Source: Candidatus Dormiibacterota bacterium
GTDB taxonomy: Bacteria > Chloroflexota > Dormibacteria > Aeolococcales > Aeolococcaceae
Direction: 5' to 3'
DNA length: 44,577 nucleotides
Assembly: GCA_036495095.1 (NCBI GenBank)
Contig: DASXNK010000105.1
Span: forward strand, 1-44,577
The notes under the pieces are model-generated. The model did no database searches, was not told where the DNA came from, and saw only the letters and a program-made list of their open reading frames with translations. A program made the translations under genes and the position numbers. This document shows positions 7,752-14,996 of the stretch, one piece after another. Each line of letters opens with the position of its first letter. Position 1 is the stretch's first letter.

Positions 7752-8396
7752 ATGAGCACCACCGCGACCACCGTGACCCCGGAGCTCCAGGCGTACCTCG
7801 CGCCCCTGTTCTGGCCCGAGGACAGCCTGCTCCAGGACCTCGCCCGCGACCTCGCCGAGCGCGGCCCGCAGATCCAGGTCTCGGCCGACGAGGGGCGGTT
7901 GCTGGGCATGCTCGTCACCCTGACCGGGGCCCGGCGGGTGCTCGAGGTGGGGACCCTCTTCGGCTACTCCGCGGTCTGGATGGCCCGGGCGATGGGGCCG
8001 GCCGGCCACCTCGACACCGTGGAGTTCTCGCCGGTGCACGCCGAGGCGGCGCGAGGCTGGGTCGAGCGCGCCGGGCTCGCCGAACGGGTCACCGTGCACG
8101 AGGGCCCGGCCCTCGAGGTGCTGCCCGGGCTCACCGGCACCTACGACCTCGCGTTCTTCGACGCCGCCAAGTCGGAGTACTGCGACTACCTCGACCAGGC
8201 GCTGCGGCTGGTGCGCCCCGGCGGGCTGATCCTCGCCGACAACGTCTTCTGGAACGGCCGGGTGACCGGTGGGGGCGACGGGGACGCGGACGTTCGCGGC
8301 ATCCGTGACTACAACGCGCGGATCGCCTCCGACCCGCGGCTCACCTCCACGGTCATCCCCGTGGGCGACGGCCTGGCGGTCTCGGTGGTGCGGTGA
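7752..8396 (+). CDS. SAM-dependent O-methyltransferase (PF01596, COMT-like)
   Basis: A 214-aa class I methyltransferase. The SAM-binding motif is RVLEVGTLFGYSAVWMARAM. The acidic strand HLDTVEFSP contacts the ribose, DLAFFDAAKSEY carries the metal-binding Asp, and GGLILADNVFWNGRV carries the second metal-ligand pair (D-N). This is the standard layout of cation-dependent caffeoyl-CoA/catechol O-methyltransferases. ATG 7752 has GGGAGG about 14 nt upstream and is followed closely by the fold. It is co-directional with the hydrolase (31-bp gap) but is not obviously part of glycan chemistry; its acceptor cannot be read from sequence. It converges with a small membrane-protein gene. Confidence 0.88.
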   Translation: MSTTATTVTPELQAYLAPLFWPEDSLLQDLARDLAERGPQIQVSADEGRLLGMLVTLTGARRVLEVGTLFGYSAVWMARAMGPAGHLDTVEFSPVHAEAARGWVERAGLAERVTVHEGPALEVLPGLTGTYDLAFFDAAKSEYCDYLDQALRLVRPGGLILADNVFWNGRVTGGGDGDADVRGIRDYNARIASDPRLTSTVIPVGDGLAVSVVR

Positions 8397-8403
8397 GCCG
8401 GCC

Positions 8404-8718
8404 TCAGTGCTCCCCGGGCGGGTCGGGGTCGTCGGTGGGCCGGGGCTTCCTCCGCTCGTGACCGGAACCGTGGCGCCCGTCCCGGCCGGTGCTCTGGTCG
8501 GGGACCCAGCGGCCGCTGCCGTCGTAGTGGCCGCGGCAGTCGTACCGACGCGAGTCGCAGGAGTACGAATGTGACGAGCCCGAGTTGCCCGAGCCGGTGT
8601 TGATGGTCGGCAGGTTGATGCCGCCGCATCCGCCGAAGAGCACGAGCAGGAGAAGAGCCCCGATGCCGAGCACGATCGGCACGGTGGGGTCGTTCTTCTT
8701 GCCACCTTCTCCGGCCAA
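8404..8718 (-). CDS. Small single-pass membrane protein with charged Cys-containing tail
   Basis: About 104 aa from a TTG at 8718; an in-frame GTG about 12 codons later is an alternative start. A short Lys/Asp N-terminus is followed by one strong membrane helix (VPIVLGIGALLLLVLFGG). Then comes an extracellular tail with Cys residues (SYSCDSRRYDCRGHYDG), ending in an Arg/Asp/Pro-rich low-complexity segment. GGGAGG lies 12 nt upstream of the TTG, which is long spacing, so the start is uncertain. It resembles the next gene upstream in architecture (charged N-term, K-K/D-S/T before one helix, then a C/D/R-rich tail), suggesting tandem paralogues. No known family recognised. Confidence 0.5.
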   Translation of the reverse strand: MAGEGGKKNDPTVPIVLGIGALLLLVLFGGCGGINLPTINTGSGNSGSSHSYSCDSRRYDCRGHYDGSGRWVPDQSTGRDGRHGSGHERRKPRPTDDPDPPGEH

Positions 8719-8784
8719 CTCTGCCTGAAACCTCCCTGGTGGCCTCCAGTATGAGCCGCGGTCGCCGCCGCCTGCAGGCGCCGC

Positions 8785-9042
8785 TCAGGGCCCCCGGCGA
8801 TCGGGCGGCGGAGGGCGATCCTCACCATCGTGGCCGGAACCCCGGCCGTCCCAGCGGTGGTCGCAGCGCGAGGTGTCGTTCTGGACGCAGCCGGGCGACG
8901 TGCCCCAGCCCCGCACGCCGTGCTGGCCGCCGTACAGGAGGAGGAGCAGCAGCGCCAGGAGGACGACGACGATCACCCACGTGCTGTCGTCCTTCTTCTT
9001 CTCCTCCTTCCCAGGCCGGACCGTGACGTCCCATCCCGGCAT
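8785..9042 (-). CDS. Small single-pass membrane protein (85 aa)
   Basis: ATG 9042 is preceded by AGGGAAGGAC, a good Shine-Dalgarno. Residues 1-20 are charged (GKEEKKKDD). Residues about 21-37 form a helix (TWVIVVVLLALLLLLLYGG), followed by a hydrophilic tail with two Cys (SPGCVQNDTSRCDHRW) and a Pro/Arg/Asp-rich end. A promoter lies 54 bp upstream, so this is the first gene of a two-gene unit with its likely paralogue. The topology (positive-inside N-terminus, exported Cys pair) suggests a small envelope protein. I recognise no family. Confidence 0.6.
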   Translation of the reverse strand: MPGWDVTVRPGKEEKKKDDSTWVIVVVLLALLLLLLYGGQHGVRGWGTSPGCVQNDTSRCDHRWDGRGSGHDGEDRPPPPDRRGP

Positions 9043-9095
9043 GTCCTTCCCTCTCCGCCATCCACGTCCGAGACCGACGGCAGCGCCCCCCGTCC

Positions 9096-9124
9096 CTTGT
9101 ACGCCGGGCCCGCGGTATTGTCAA
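9096..9124 (-). promoter_or_regulatory. Sigma-70-type promoter for the small membrane-protein pair
   Basis: Read on the minus strand: a perfect -35 TTGACA (9124-9119), exactly 17 bp, then TACAAG (9101-9096) as -10. The predicted start near 9089 gives a leader of about 47 nt before ATG 9042. This is the best consensus promoter noticed in the window. Confidence 0.65.
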
Positions 9125-9171
9125 GGTATGTCACTATCTATGGTCCGCCGGCGGCGCTCACGGGCGTGGAT

Positions 9172-10344
9172 CTAGCCGGCGCGCACCAGCGCGTCGCGGC
9201 CGAGCCGGTCGAGCCCGGTGTGGCCGCTGAGGGCGAAGGTGAGGTCGAGCTCGGCGAGGAAACCGCGCAGCAGCTCGGCCACGCCCTCCTCGCCGGCCAC
9301 CGCCAGCGCCCAGATGTACGGACGGCCGAGGAGCACGGCGCGGGCCCCGAGCGCGAGGGCGACGAAGGCGTCGGCGGCGGTGCGGACACCGCTGTCGAAG
9401 AGCACCGGCAGGCTCTCGGGGACGGCGTCGACCACCCCGGGGAGGGCGTCGAGGGCGGCGATGGAGCCGTCGACCTGGCGGCCGCCGTGGTTGGAGACGA
9501 GGATGCCGTCGACGCCGAGGTCGGCGGCGCGGCGGGCGTCGTCGGGGTGGAGGATGCCCTTGAGCACGATCGGCAGCGAGGTGTTCTCGCGGAGGAAGGA
9601 GAGCCCCGCCCAGGTCACCGAAGGGTCGGAGAAGATCCCGAGGAAGTGCCGGACGGCGCCGGCCATGTCCTCCTCCGGAGGGGTGGGCAGGGCGGCGCGG
9701 AAGACCGGGTCGGAGAGGTAGTTGGCGATGCCCTCGCCCTGGAGGAAGGGCAGGTAGGCGAGCTCGAGGTCGCGCGGCCGCCAGGCCAGCATCCAGGTGT
9801 CGAGGGTGACGACGATGGCGCCGTAGCCGGCGCGCTCGGCGCGGCCGAGCAGGCTGGCGGCGAGGTCGGGGTCGCGCGGCCAGTAGAGCTGAAACCAGCG
9901 CGGGGCGTCGCCCTGGGCCTCGGCCACCTCCTCGAGGCTGCGCGAGGAGGCGGTGCTCAGCACCATCGGCACCCCGGTGGCGGCGGCGGCACGGGCGACC
10001 GCCACCTCCGCCTCGGGGTGCACGATCGACTGGACCCCGACCGGCGCGAGCATCACCGGCGCCGGCATCGAGGTGCCGAGCACGGTGGTGGCGAGATCGC
10101 GATGGCTGACGTCCCGGAGCATCCGCGGCACGATCCGCCAGCGCCGGAAGGCCTGGCGGTTGGCCCGCATCGTGTCCTCGGCGCCGGCGCCGCCGGCGAC
10201 GTAGCCGAAGGCGCCGCGGGTCAGCTGCCGCTCGGCCCGCTGCTCGAGCGCCTCGTAGGTGAGCGGCAGCCCCGGCAGCCGCCCCGCCAGTCCGTCGAGG
10301 TAGATGCGGTTCTGGTACCCGGCGAGCGGCGCCACCTGGATCAT
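9172..10344 (-). CDS. FMN-dependent alpha-hydroxyacid oxidase, lactate 2-monooxygenase-like
   Basis: A 390-aa TIM-barrel flavoenzyme of the FMN_dh family that oxidises an L-2-hydroxyacid such as lactate. Motifs in order: GYVAGGAGAEDTMRANRQAF near the N-terminus; STASSRSLEEVAE; WFQLYWPRD; TLDTWMLAWRPRDLELAYLPF, very close to mycobacterial lactate 2-monooxygenase; the catalytic LVSNHGGRQVDGS with active-site His and substrate-binding Arg; and the FMN phosphate segment DSGVRTAADAFVALALGARAVLLGRP. Its ATG overlaps the stop of the upstream SDR gene by 4 bp (ATGA), so the two are co-translated. Monooxygenase versus oxidase/dehydrogenase activity is not decidable by eye, and the substrate may be a larger hydroxyacid. 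Confidence 0.88.
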   Translation of the reverse strand: MIQVAPLAGYQNRIYLDGLAGRLPGLPLTYEALEQRAERQLTRGAFGYVAGGAGAEDTMRANRQAFRRWRIVPRMLRDVSHRDLATTVLGTSMPAPVMLAPVGVQSIVHPEAEVAVARAAAATGVPMVLSTASSRSLEEVAEAQGDAPRWFQLYWPRDPDLAASLLGRAERAGYGAIVVTLDTWMLAWRPRDLELAYLPFLQGEGIANYLSDPVFRAALPTPPEEDMAGAVRHFLGIFSDPSVTWAGLSFLRENTSLPIVLKGILHPDDARRAADLGVDGILVSNHGGRQVDGSIAALDALPGVVDAVPESLPVLFDSGVRTAADAFVALALGARAVLLGRPYIWALAVAGEEGVAELLRGFLAELDLTFALSGHTGLDRLGRDALVRAG

Positions 10345-11123
10345 GCTGGGTCTCCCTCCGCGGCCTCGGCCACCCGGTGGCGCAGCCGCCGCATGCCGCG
10401 CAGCCAGCGGTCGTGGTCGGCGGCGCGGCGCTGCGCGTAGCCCGCCACCTCGGGATGGGGGAGGATGAGGAAGCGCTCCCGGCGCACCCCGTCGAGCGCG
10501 ATCTCCGCGACCTGGTCGGGCTCGAGCAGGTCGCCGAGGATGGCGGCGGCGGCGCCCTCGGCCGCGGCCATGTCGGTGCGCACCCCCTGGGGGCAGAGCA
10601 CCGACACCCCGATCTCCTCCCCGTGGGCGATGGCGAGCCACTCGAAGAGCGAGAGCGCGGCGCTCTTGGTCACCGCGTAGGGGGCGGCGAAGACGTGGTT
10701 GACGAGCCCGGCGGCGGAGACGGTGCCGAGCAGGTGGCCGCGGCCCCGGGCCAGCATCCCCGGGATCACCGCCCGGGCGGCGTAGACGTGGGCCATCACG
10801 TTGACCCGCCAGATCCGCTCCCAGTCGGCGTCGGCCACCTCGGGGCCGCCCCGCACCGCGATGCCCGCGTTGGAGCACCAGAGATCGATCGCCCCGTGGG
10901 CCGCCTCCGCCCGCTCCACCAGCGCCACGACCTCGGCCTCCACCGAGACGTCGCAGCCGATGCCGAGGCCGCCGAACTCCGCGGCGACCCCCTCCGCGGC
11001 GGCGGCGTCGAGGTCGGCGACGACCACGGCGCGGGCCCCCTCTGCAGCGAGACGCCGGCTCAGCGCCCGGCCGATCCCCCGCCCCCCGCCGGTGACCACC
11101 GCGACGCAGCCCTCGATCCGCAT
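10341..11123 (-). CDS. Short-chain dehydrogenase/reductase
   Basis: A classical SDR of 260 aa. The cofactor motif is TGGGRGIGRA at about residues 12-21. DLDAAAAEG after strand 2 suggests NAD(H) preference, since the acidic residue binds the adenosine ribose. Other motifs are SNAGIA, catalytic Ser in GTVSAAGLVNH and YAVTK as the YxxxK pair. The Arg-rich C-terminal 40 residues (RWLRGMRRLRHRVAEAAEG) are an extension beyond the core fold. It is the first gene of a two-gene operon with the alpha-hydroxyacid oxidase, with a 4-bp overlap. A joint pathway, alcohol or hydroxyacid oxidation, is inferred; no substrate can be named. Confidence 0.88.
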   Translation of the reverse strand: MRIEGCVAVVTGGGRGIGRALSRRLAAEGARAVVVADLDAAAAEGVAAEFGGLGIGCDVSVEAEVVALVERAEAAHGAIDLWCSNAGIAVRGGPEVADADWERIWRVNVMAHVYAARAVIPGMLARGRGHLLGTVSAAGLVNHVFAAPYAVTKSAALSLFEWLAIAHGEEIGVSVLCPQGVRTDMAAAEGAAAAILGDLLEPDQVAEIALDGVRRERFLILPHPEVAGYAQRRAADHDRWLRGMRRLRHRVAEAAEGDPA

Positions 11124-11145
11124 GGACCCGATGGTAGGAGTCCGG

Positions 11146-11271
11146 ATGGCGCAAGAGTTTGAGCGCCGGTTCGTTGAAGTGAATGAGCCCGGGGAGCCCG
11201 CCACCCCCGGGCTCTTATTTTTCCCCCCGGCGCCGGCCCCGCTCCGGGCCCTCCGTACACTGCACGGGTGA
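11146..11271 (+). CDS. Possible leader ORF upstream of the HlyIII-family gene
   Basis: ATG 11146 follows TAGGAG with 5-nt spacing and opens a 41-codon frame. Its stop TGA (11269-11271) overlaps the GTG start (11268) of the downstream membrane-protein gene. A strong hairpin plus T-run (11185-11222) lies inside the ORF. The arrangement resembles a translated leader controlling an internal terminator, but the peptide shows no conservation I can assess and such ORFs arise by chance in GC-rich DNA. Confidence 0.25.
   Translation: MAQEFERRFVEVNEPGEPATPGLLFFPPAPAPLRALRTLHG
11185..11222 (+). terminator. Rho-independent terminator-like hairpin in the HlyIII leader
   Basis: A 10-bp perfect stem, GAGCCCGGGG (11185-11194) / CCCCGGGCTC (11205-11214), with a 10-nt loop is followed by TTATTTTTT. 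The T tract follows on the + strand, yet no + strand gene ends here. It therefore terminates either an unseen transcript or the leader of the gene starting at 11268 (attenuator). Confidence 0.65.
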
Positions 11272-11936
11272 GCACGCCCGCTCCCGCGAGCAGTCCCGCC
11301 AAGCCGATCCTCCGCGGCTACTCCCACGCCGTCGCCGCCGTGGTGGGAGGCGCCGGGACCGTGTTCCTCCTGGCCCGCACCGTCGGCGACGCGCCCAAGC
11401 TGATCTCGGTGCTCGTCTACGGGATCAGCCTGGTGGCGCTCTTCGGGGTGAGCGCCCTCTATCACATGGGCACGTGGAGCCCCGCCCGGCGGGCGCTGCT
11501 GCGCCGCCTCGACCACGCCAACATCTTCGTGTTCATCGCCGGCACCTACACCCCGGTGGCGGTGAACGTGCTCGACGAGGGCTGGCGGATCGCGGTGCTG
11601 GTGACCCTCTGGGGGGCCGCCCTCTGCGGCGCCGTCGCGGTGGCACCGGCGCTGCAGATCCCCCGCTGGGCGCTCACCTGCGTCTACCTGCTGATGGGGT
11701 GGGTCGGCCTGGTGGTGATGCCCCAGGTCGCCGGCCGGGTCGGCGCCGGGGTGCTGCTGCTCGCCGGCGGGGGCGCCCTCTACTCGGTGGGCGCGGTGAT
11801 CTACGCGCTCCGCCGCCCCCGGCTCTGGCCGCGGGTGTTCGGCTACCACGAGGCCTTCCACCTCCTGGTGATCGCCGCCAGCTGCCTCTTCTACGCCTTC
11901 GTCGTGGCGTTCGTGGTCCCTCACGAGCGGCCCTGA
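11268..11936 (+). CDS. Hemolysin III/TrhA family (PAQR-like) membrane protein
   Basis: A 222-aa protein with seven predicted membrane helices. It carries the three conserved HlyIII/PAQR motif regions: SALYHMGTWS (His and Ser of the metal site), LDHANIFVFIAGTYTPV, and GYHEAFHLLVI near the C-terminus with the paired histidines. These residues form a zinc site in the superfamily. Bacterial members influence membrane lipid/fatty-acid energy homeostasis; the hemolysin label is historical. The GTG start is preceded by TACACT (11256-11261), only 6 nt upstream, suggesting a leaderless transcript as an alternative to the leader ORF described above. The gene is followed by a 332-bp intergenic region. 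Confidence 0.88.
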   Translation: MSTPAPASSPAKPILRGYSHAVAAVVGGAGTVFLLARTVGDAPKLISVLVYGISLVALFGVSALYHMGTWSPARRALLRRLDHANIFVFIAGTYTPVAVNVLDEGWRIAVLVTLWGAALCGAVAVAPALQIPRWALTCVYLLMGWVGLVVMPQVAGRVGAGVLLLAGGGALYSVGAVIYALRRPRLWPRVFGYHEAFHLLVIAASCLFYAFVVAFVVPHERP

Positions 11937-11955
11937 GGCCGGCTTCGGACCGGGC

Positions 11956-11995
11956 GTTCACAACCCATTCAGCCGCGTCAGGATTCGTTTATGAT
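11956..11995 (+). promoter_or_regulatory. 11-nt GTTCA/ATTCA direct repeats and TATGAT -10 ahead of the GT/APH operon
   Basis: GTTCACAACCC (11956-11966) is directly followed by ATTCAGCCGCG (11967-11977), so TTCA recurs at 11 nt. A TATGAT -10 (11990-11995) lies 12 nt further downstream, where a PhoB-type activator would contact RNA polymerase. No good -35 is present, as expected for an activated promoter. TTCACAA is also shared with the sqdB upstream region. Confidence 0.5.
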
Positions 11996-12268
11996 TCGGA
12001 CAAGGAAGGGTTAGGAGCTGATGAGGTCGGGGGCGTCCTGGGCGGAGGTCGCAGGGGTCCAGGACGCGGTGCGGGTCGCGCGCCGGGGACCATTCCCGGG
12101 CGTCGCGGATCCGCACAGGGGTCAGGAAGTGCTGACGGTGGCCACGCCGGGTGTCCCGCGCCGCGTTCCTCCTCCGCTGTGCGGCGGAGTGCCGAGGATC
12201 GTCGCGGGCTGAGAGTCGGCCGCGACCTCGCGTGGCGGTGACGCCACAGGAAGGGAAAGGGAAGGGAG
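11996..12268 (+). other. Long leader of the GT/APH operon with a possible 63-aa uORF
   Basis: About 270 nt separate the predicted start site from the first recognised gene. An ORF from ATG 12021 (preceded by TAGGAG, 3-nt spacing) to a TGA at 12212 encodes 63 aa rich in Val/Arg/Pro with no recognisable domain. The remaining sequence is GC-rich with many potential helices. I recognise no known riboswitch class. The purine-rich AAGGGAAAGGGAAGGGAG just before 12269 is the ribosome binding site of the glycosyltransferase. Confidence 0.3.
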
Positions 12269-13663
12269 ATGGCTGTCAGGGTGATGCCGGCGCCGGACGA
12301 GGGTGCGGAGCCACAACCGGGGTGGCACGCGCTCATCGAGAGCCCCGGCGAGGTGGAGGTGCCGCTGACCGGGCGGCGCGTCCGCGGTCGCAGGGTCAGC
12401 GCGGCGATGCTGGCGCGGCGGAGCGGCGTCCGGCTCCTCATCTACACCCAGGACGGGCTCGGGCTCGGCCACCTGCGCCGGGCCAGCTCGGTGGCGGCGG
12501 AGTTCCTGCGCGGTGAGGCCGAGGGCTCGGTGCTCACCATCTCCGACTCGCCGCTGGGCTCGCTGATCCGCGATGTCCCACACCACGACTACCTCAAGCT
12601 GCCCTCGATCGTGAAGGCGGGGCCGGGCGACTGGCGGCCGCACTCGCTGCCGCTGGAGATCGGCGAGGTGCGCCGGCTGCGGAGCCGGCTGATCCTCGAG
12701 GCGGCCACCGCGTTCCGCCCCGACGTGCTGCTCGTCGACCACATGCCCCACGGCGCCCTCGGCGAGCTCCTGCCCACCCTGGCGGCGCTGCGCCACACCC
12801 CCACGCGGGTGGTGCTCGGGGTGCGTGACATCATCGACGACCCCGCGGTGGTGCATGCCCGCTGGCGCGCCGAGGGCGCCTTCGACGCCCTCGCCGAACA
12901 CTACGACCAGGTCCTGGTGTACGGCTCGTCGGAGGTCTTCGACCTTCCCGAGCAGTACGGGTGGCCGGCCGAGCTGGCCCGGATGGTGCGCTTCTGCGGC
13001 TACGTCTGCACCCCCGCCCCGGTGGCCCAGCGGCGCCTCCCCGCCCGCCGGATCGGCATGGAGCCGCGGGGCAGCATGGTGGTGGCGATGGCCGGCGGCG
13101 GCGCCGACGCCCACACCCTGATGAGCACCCTCGTCGACGCCGTGCCCCAGGTCTGCGCGGCCCGGGCCTGCACCTTCGTGATCGTCACCGGGCCGTTCAT
13201 GCCCGACGCCCAGCGCCGCGACCTCAAACGCCGCGCCGTCGGCCTGCCGGTGCGGCTGCGGACCATGGTCGGCGACCCGCTGCGCTATCTCGCCGCCGCC
13301 GACATGGTCGTGGCCATGGCCGGCTACAACACGACGATGGAGGTGCTGCGGGTCGGCACCCCGGCGCTGCTGGTGCCGCGGCGGGGTCCGAGCGCCGAGC
13401 AGCGAATGCGGGCGCAGCGCTTCGCCGACCGCGGCTGGGTGTCGCAGCTCGACCCCGACGAGCTCGAGCCGGGCCGGCTGGCGGCCGCCGTGCTCGAGGT
13501 GCTCGATCGAGGGGCGGCGACGCCCGCGGTGCCGCCCCCCGACCTCGGCGGCCTCGCCCGCGCCGCCGAGTCGCTCCACGCCGCGGCGCTGGCGGCGCGC
13601 GCCACCGTGACCGCCGACCAGCATCCGGCCGCCGCGGCCAGGGTCGGCGAACGGGTCGTGTAG
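12269..13663 (+). CDS. GT28/MurG-fold predicted glycosyltransferase (COG4671-like)
   Basis: A 464-aa GT-B fold protein. After a roughly 50-aa N-terminal extension, RLLIYTQDGLGLGHLRRASSVAAEFL is the Gly-rich, His-containing entry typical of MurG/UGT-like enzymes. LLVDHMPHGALGELLP and VVLGVRDIIDDPAVV follow, as in COG4671 predicted transferases. The C-terminal nucleotide-sugar half contains MVVAMAGGGADAH, then ADMVVAMAGYNTTMEVLRVGTPALLVPR, the donor-phosphate region (GGYNT/xxE). ATG 12269 has a strong purine-rich RBS. It is the first gene of a six-gene operon, with the next start 1 bp after its stop. It probably transfers a hexose to a soluble or lipid acceptor in the cytoplasm; donor and acceptor are unknown. 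Confidence 0.82.
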   Translation: MAVRVMPAPDEGAEPQPGWHALIESPGEVEVPLTGRRVRGRRVSAAMLARRSGVRLLIYTQDGLGLGHLRRASSVAAEFLRGEAEGSVLTISDSPLGSLIRDVPHHDYLKLPSIVKAGPGDWRPHSLPLEIGEVRRLRSRLILEAATAFRPDVLLVDHMPHGALGELLPTLAALRHTPTRVVLGVRDIIDDPAVVHARWRAEGAFDALAEHYDQVLVYGSSEVFDLPEQYGWPAELARMVRFCGYVCTPAPVAQRRLPARRIGMEPRGSMVVAMAGGGADAHTLMSTLVDAVPQVCAARACTFVIVTGPFMPDAQRRDLKRRAVGLPVRLRTMVGDPLRYLAAADMVVAMAGYNTTMEVLRVGTPALLVPRRGPSAEQRMRAQRFADRGWVSQLDPDELEPGRLAAAVLEVLDRGAATPAVPPPDLGGLARAAESLHAAALAARATVTADQHPAAAARVGERVV

Positions 13664-13664
13664 C

Positions 13665-14996
13665 GTGGACGTGGAGGGGGTGCTGTCCGGTCGCGGGGGC
13701 GACCGCCCGGTGCGGAGTCTGCTCCTCGGCGCCGGCCGCGCCCCGCTGCGGGCGCTGCTGGACTCGATGGCGGGTGGCTCCGGCACGGTGCGCGGCTGCC
13801 GGCTGCGCCGGGCGCAGCTGAAGCCGGGCAGGAAGCTCACCGCATACCACGACGTGCTCATCGCCGGCGACCCCCGGCCGGTGCCGGTGGTGGTGACCTG
13901 GCACTCCGGCGGCGTGCCCGAGGGGGCCGCGGAGCGCGCCGCCGCCGCCGAGGCGACGCTGCGCGCCGCCGGCCTGCCCGCCCGTCTGCCCCGCCTCTGG
14001 GCGGTCGACCGCGCCGCCGGCATGATCGTCCTGGCGGCGCCGCTGGACCCCGCCTTCCCCGCGCTGGCGCGGCTCTCCGACCCCGCCTCGGTGCCGGAGA
14101 CGCTGGCCCGGTGCGGGGAGGAGGCGGTGCCGGCGGCGGGCTGCGGCGTCCGCCCGCTCCGCTACCGCCCCGGGCAGCGCCACGTGCTCGAGTATCTCGG
14201 CCCCCGGCGGCTCCGCCTCTTCGTGAAGCTCTACCGGCCCGGCGAGGGGGCGCCGGTGGCGGGCGCGGTGGGCGTTCTCGCCGCGCTGCTCGAGGAGTCG
14301 GGGGTGCCGGGGCTCCACGCCGTCCGCCCCGCCGCCGTGCTCGGCGACGGCGACGCCCTCGTCTACCGCGAGGTCGCGGGCGCGGCGCTCTCGCGCTCCC
14401 TCGGCGCCGGCTGCCGCCCCGACCCCGCCCACCTCGAGCGGGTGGGGCTGATGCTCCGCGCCGTGCACGCGGCGACGCCGGCGCCGCCGTCGAGCCTGCC
14501 CGGTCGCGAGCTCGCCGCCGAGGTGCGCACCGTCGGCCGCGCCTGCGAGGCGATGGCGGCGCTCCGGCCGGACCTGGGCGCCCTCGCCGCGGCCACCGTG
14601 GAGCGCGCCTGGCGGGCGATCGCGGCGCTCGAGCAGGAGCCCGCCACCACCCTCCACGGCGACATGAAGGCGGACCACCTGCTCTGGGGCCCGGGGGGCC
14701 TCCAGGTCCTCGACACCGATCGCTGCTCCCTCGGCGACCCCGCCTACGACCTCGGCAAGATGCTCGCCGACCTGCGTTTCTGGGCGGCGGTGACGGGCTC
14801 GCCCGCCGCCGCCGGGGCCGAGCGGGCGGTGCTCGCCGCCTACGCCGGCGGGGAGCCGCGAGTGGCCAGGGCACGGCTCTACGCCGCCCTGCTGCTGGTG
14901 CGGATGGCGGCCCGGCGGGTGCCGCTGTGGCGCCCCGACTGGGCCCCCCGCACCGCCGCGCTGCTCGCCTCCGCCGCCGCCGCGGTCGACGGATGA
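13665..14996 (+). CDS. APH-fold phosphotransferase 1 (canonical HGD)
   Basis: A 443-aa aminoglycoside-phosphotransferase/choline-kinase-fold protein. The N-lobe (about residues 50-200) includes RLFVKLYRPGEGA with the likely ATP Lys. The C-lobe has the catalytic loop LHGDMKADHLLW with D333. The usual Asn of HGDxxxxN is replaced by His, in ADHLL. The metal motif is VLDTDRCSLGDPAYDLGKML. GTG 13665 lies 1 bp after the preceding stop. The N-terminal 130 residues look like an extra, partly duplicated kinase N-lobe (LKPGRKLTAYHDVLI resembles the Arg-rich segment in the two-domain relatives downstream). It probably phosphorylates a sugar or another small alcohol. Antibiotic resistance is unlikely, given four such genes in a glycosyltransferase operon. 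Confidence 0.78.
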   Translation: MDVEGVLSGRGGDRPVRSLLLGAGRAPLRALLDSMAGGSGTVRGCRLRRAQLKPGRKLTAYHDVLIAGDPRPVPVVVTWHSGGVPEGAAERAAAAEATLRAAGLPARLPRLWAVDRAAGMIVLAAPLDPAFPALARLSDPASVPETLARCGEEAVPAAGCGVRPLRYRPGQRHVLEYLGPRRLRLFVKLYRPGEGAPVAGAVGVLAALLEESGVPGLHAVRPAAVLGDGDALVYREVAGAALSRSLGAGCRPDPAHLERVGLMLRAVHAATPAPPSSLPGRELAAEVRTVGRACEAMAALRPDLGALAAATVERAWRAIAALEQEPATTLHGDMKADHLLWGPGGLQVLDTDRCSLGDPAYDLGKMLADLRFWAAVTGSPAAAGAERAVLAAYAGGEPRVARARLYAALLLVRMAARRVPLWRPDWAPRTAALLASAAAAVDG

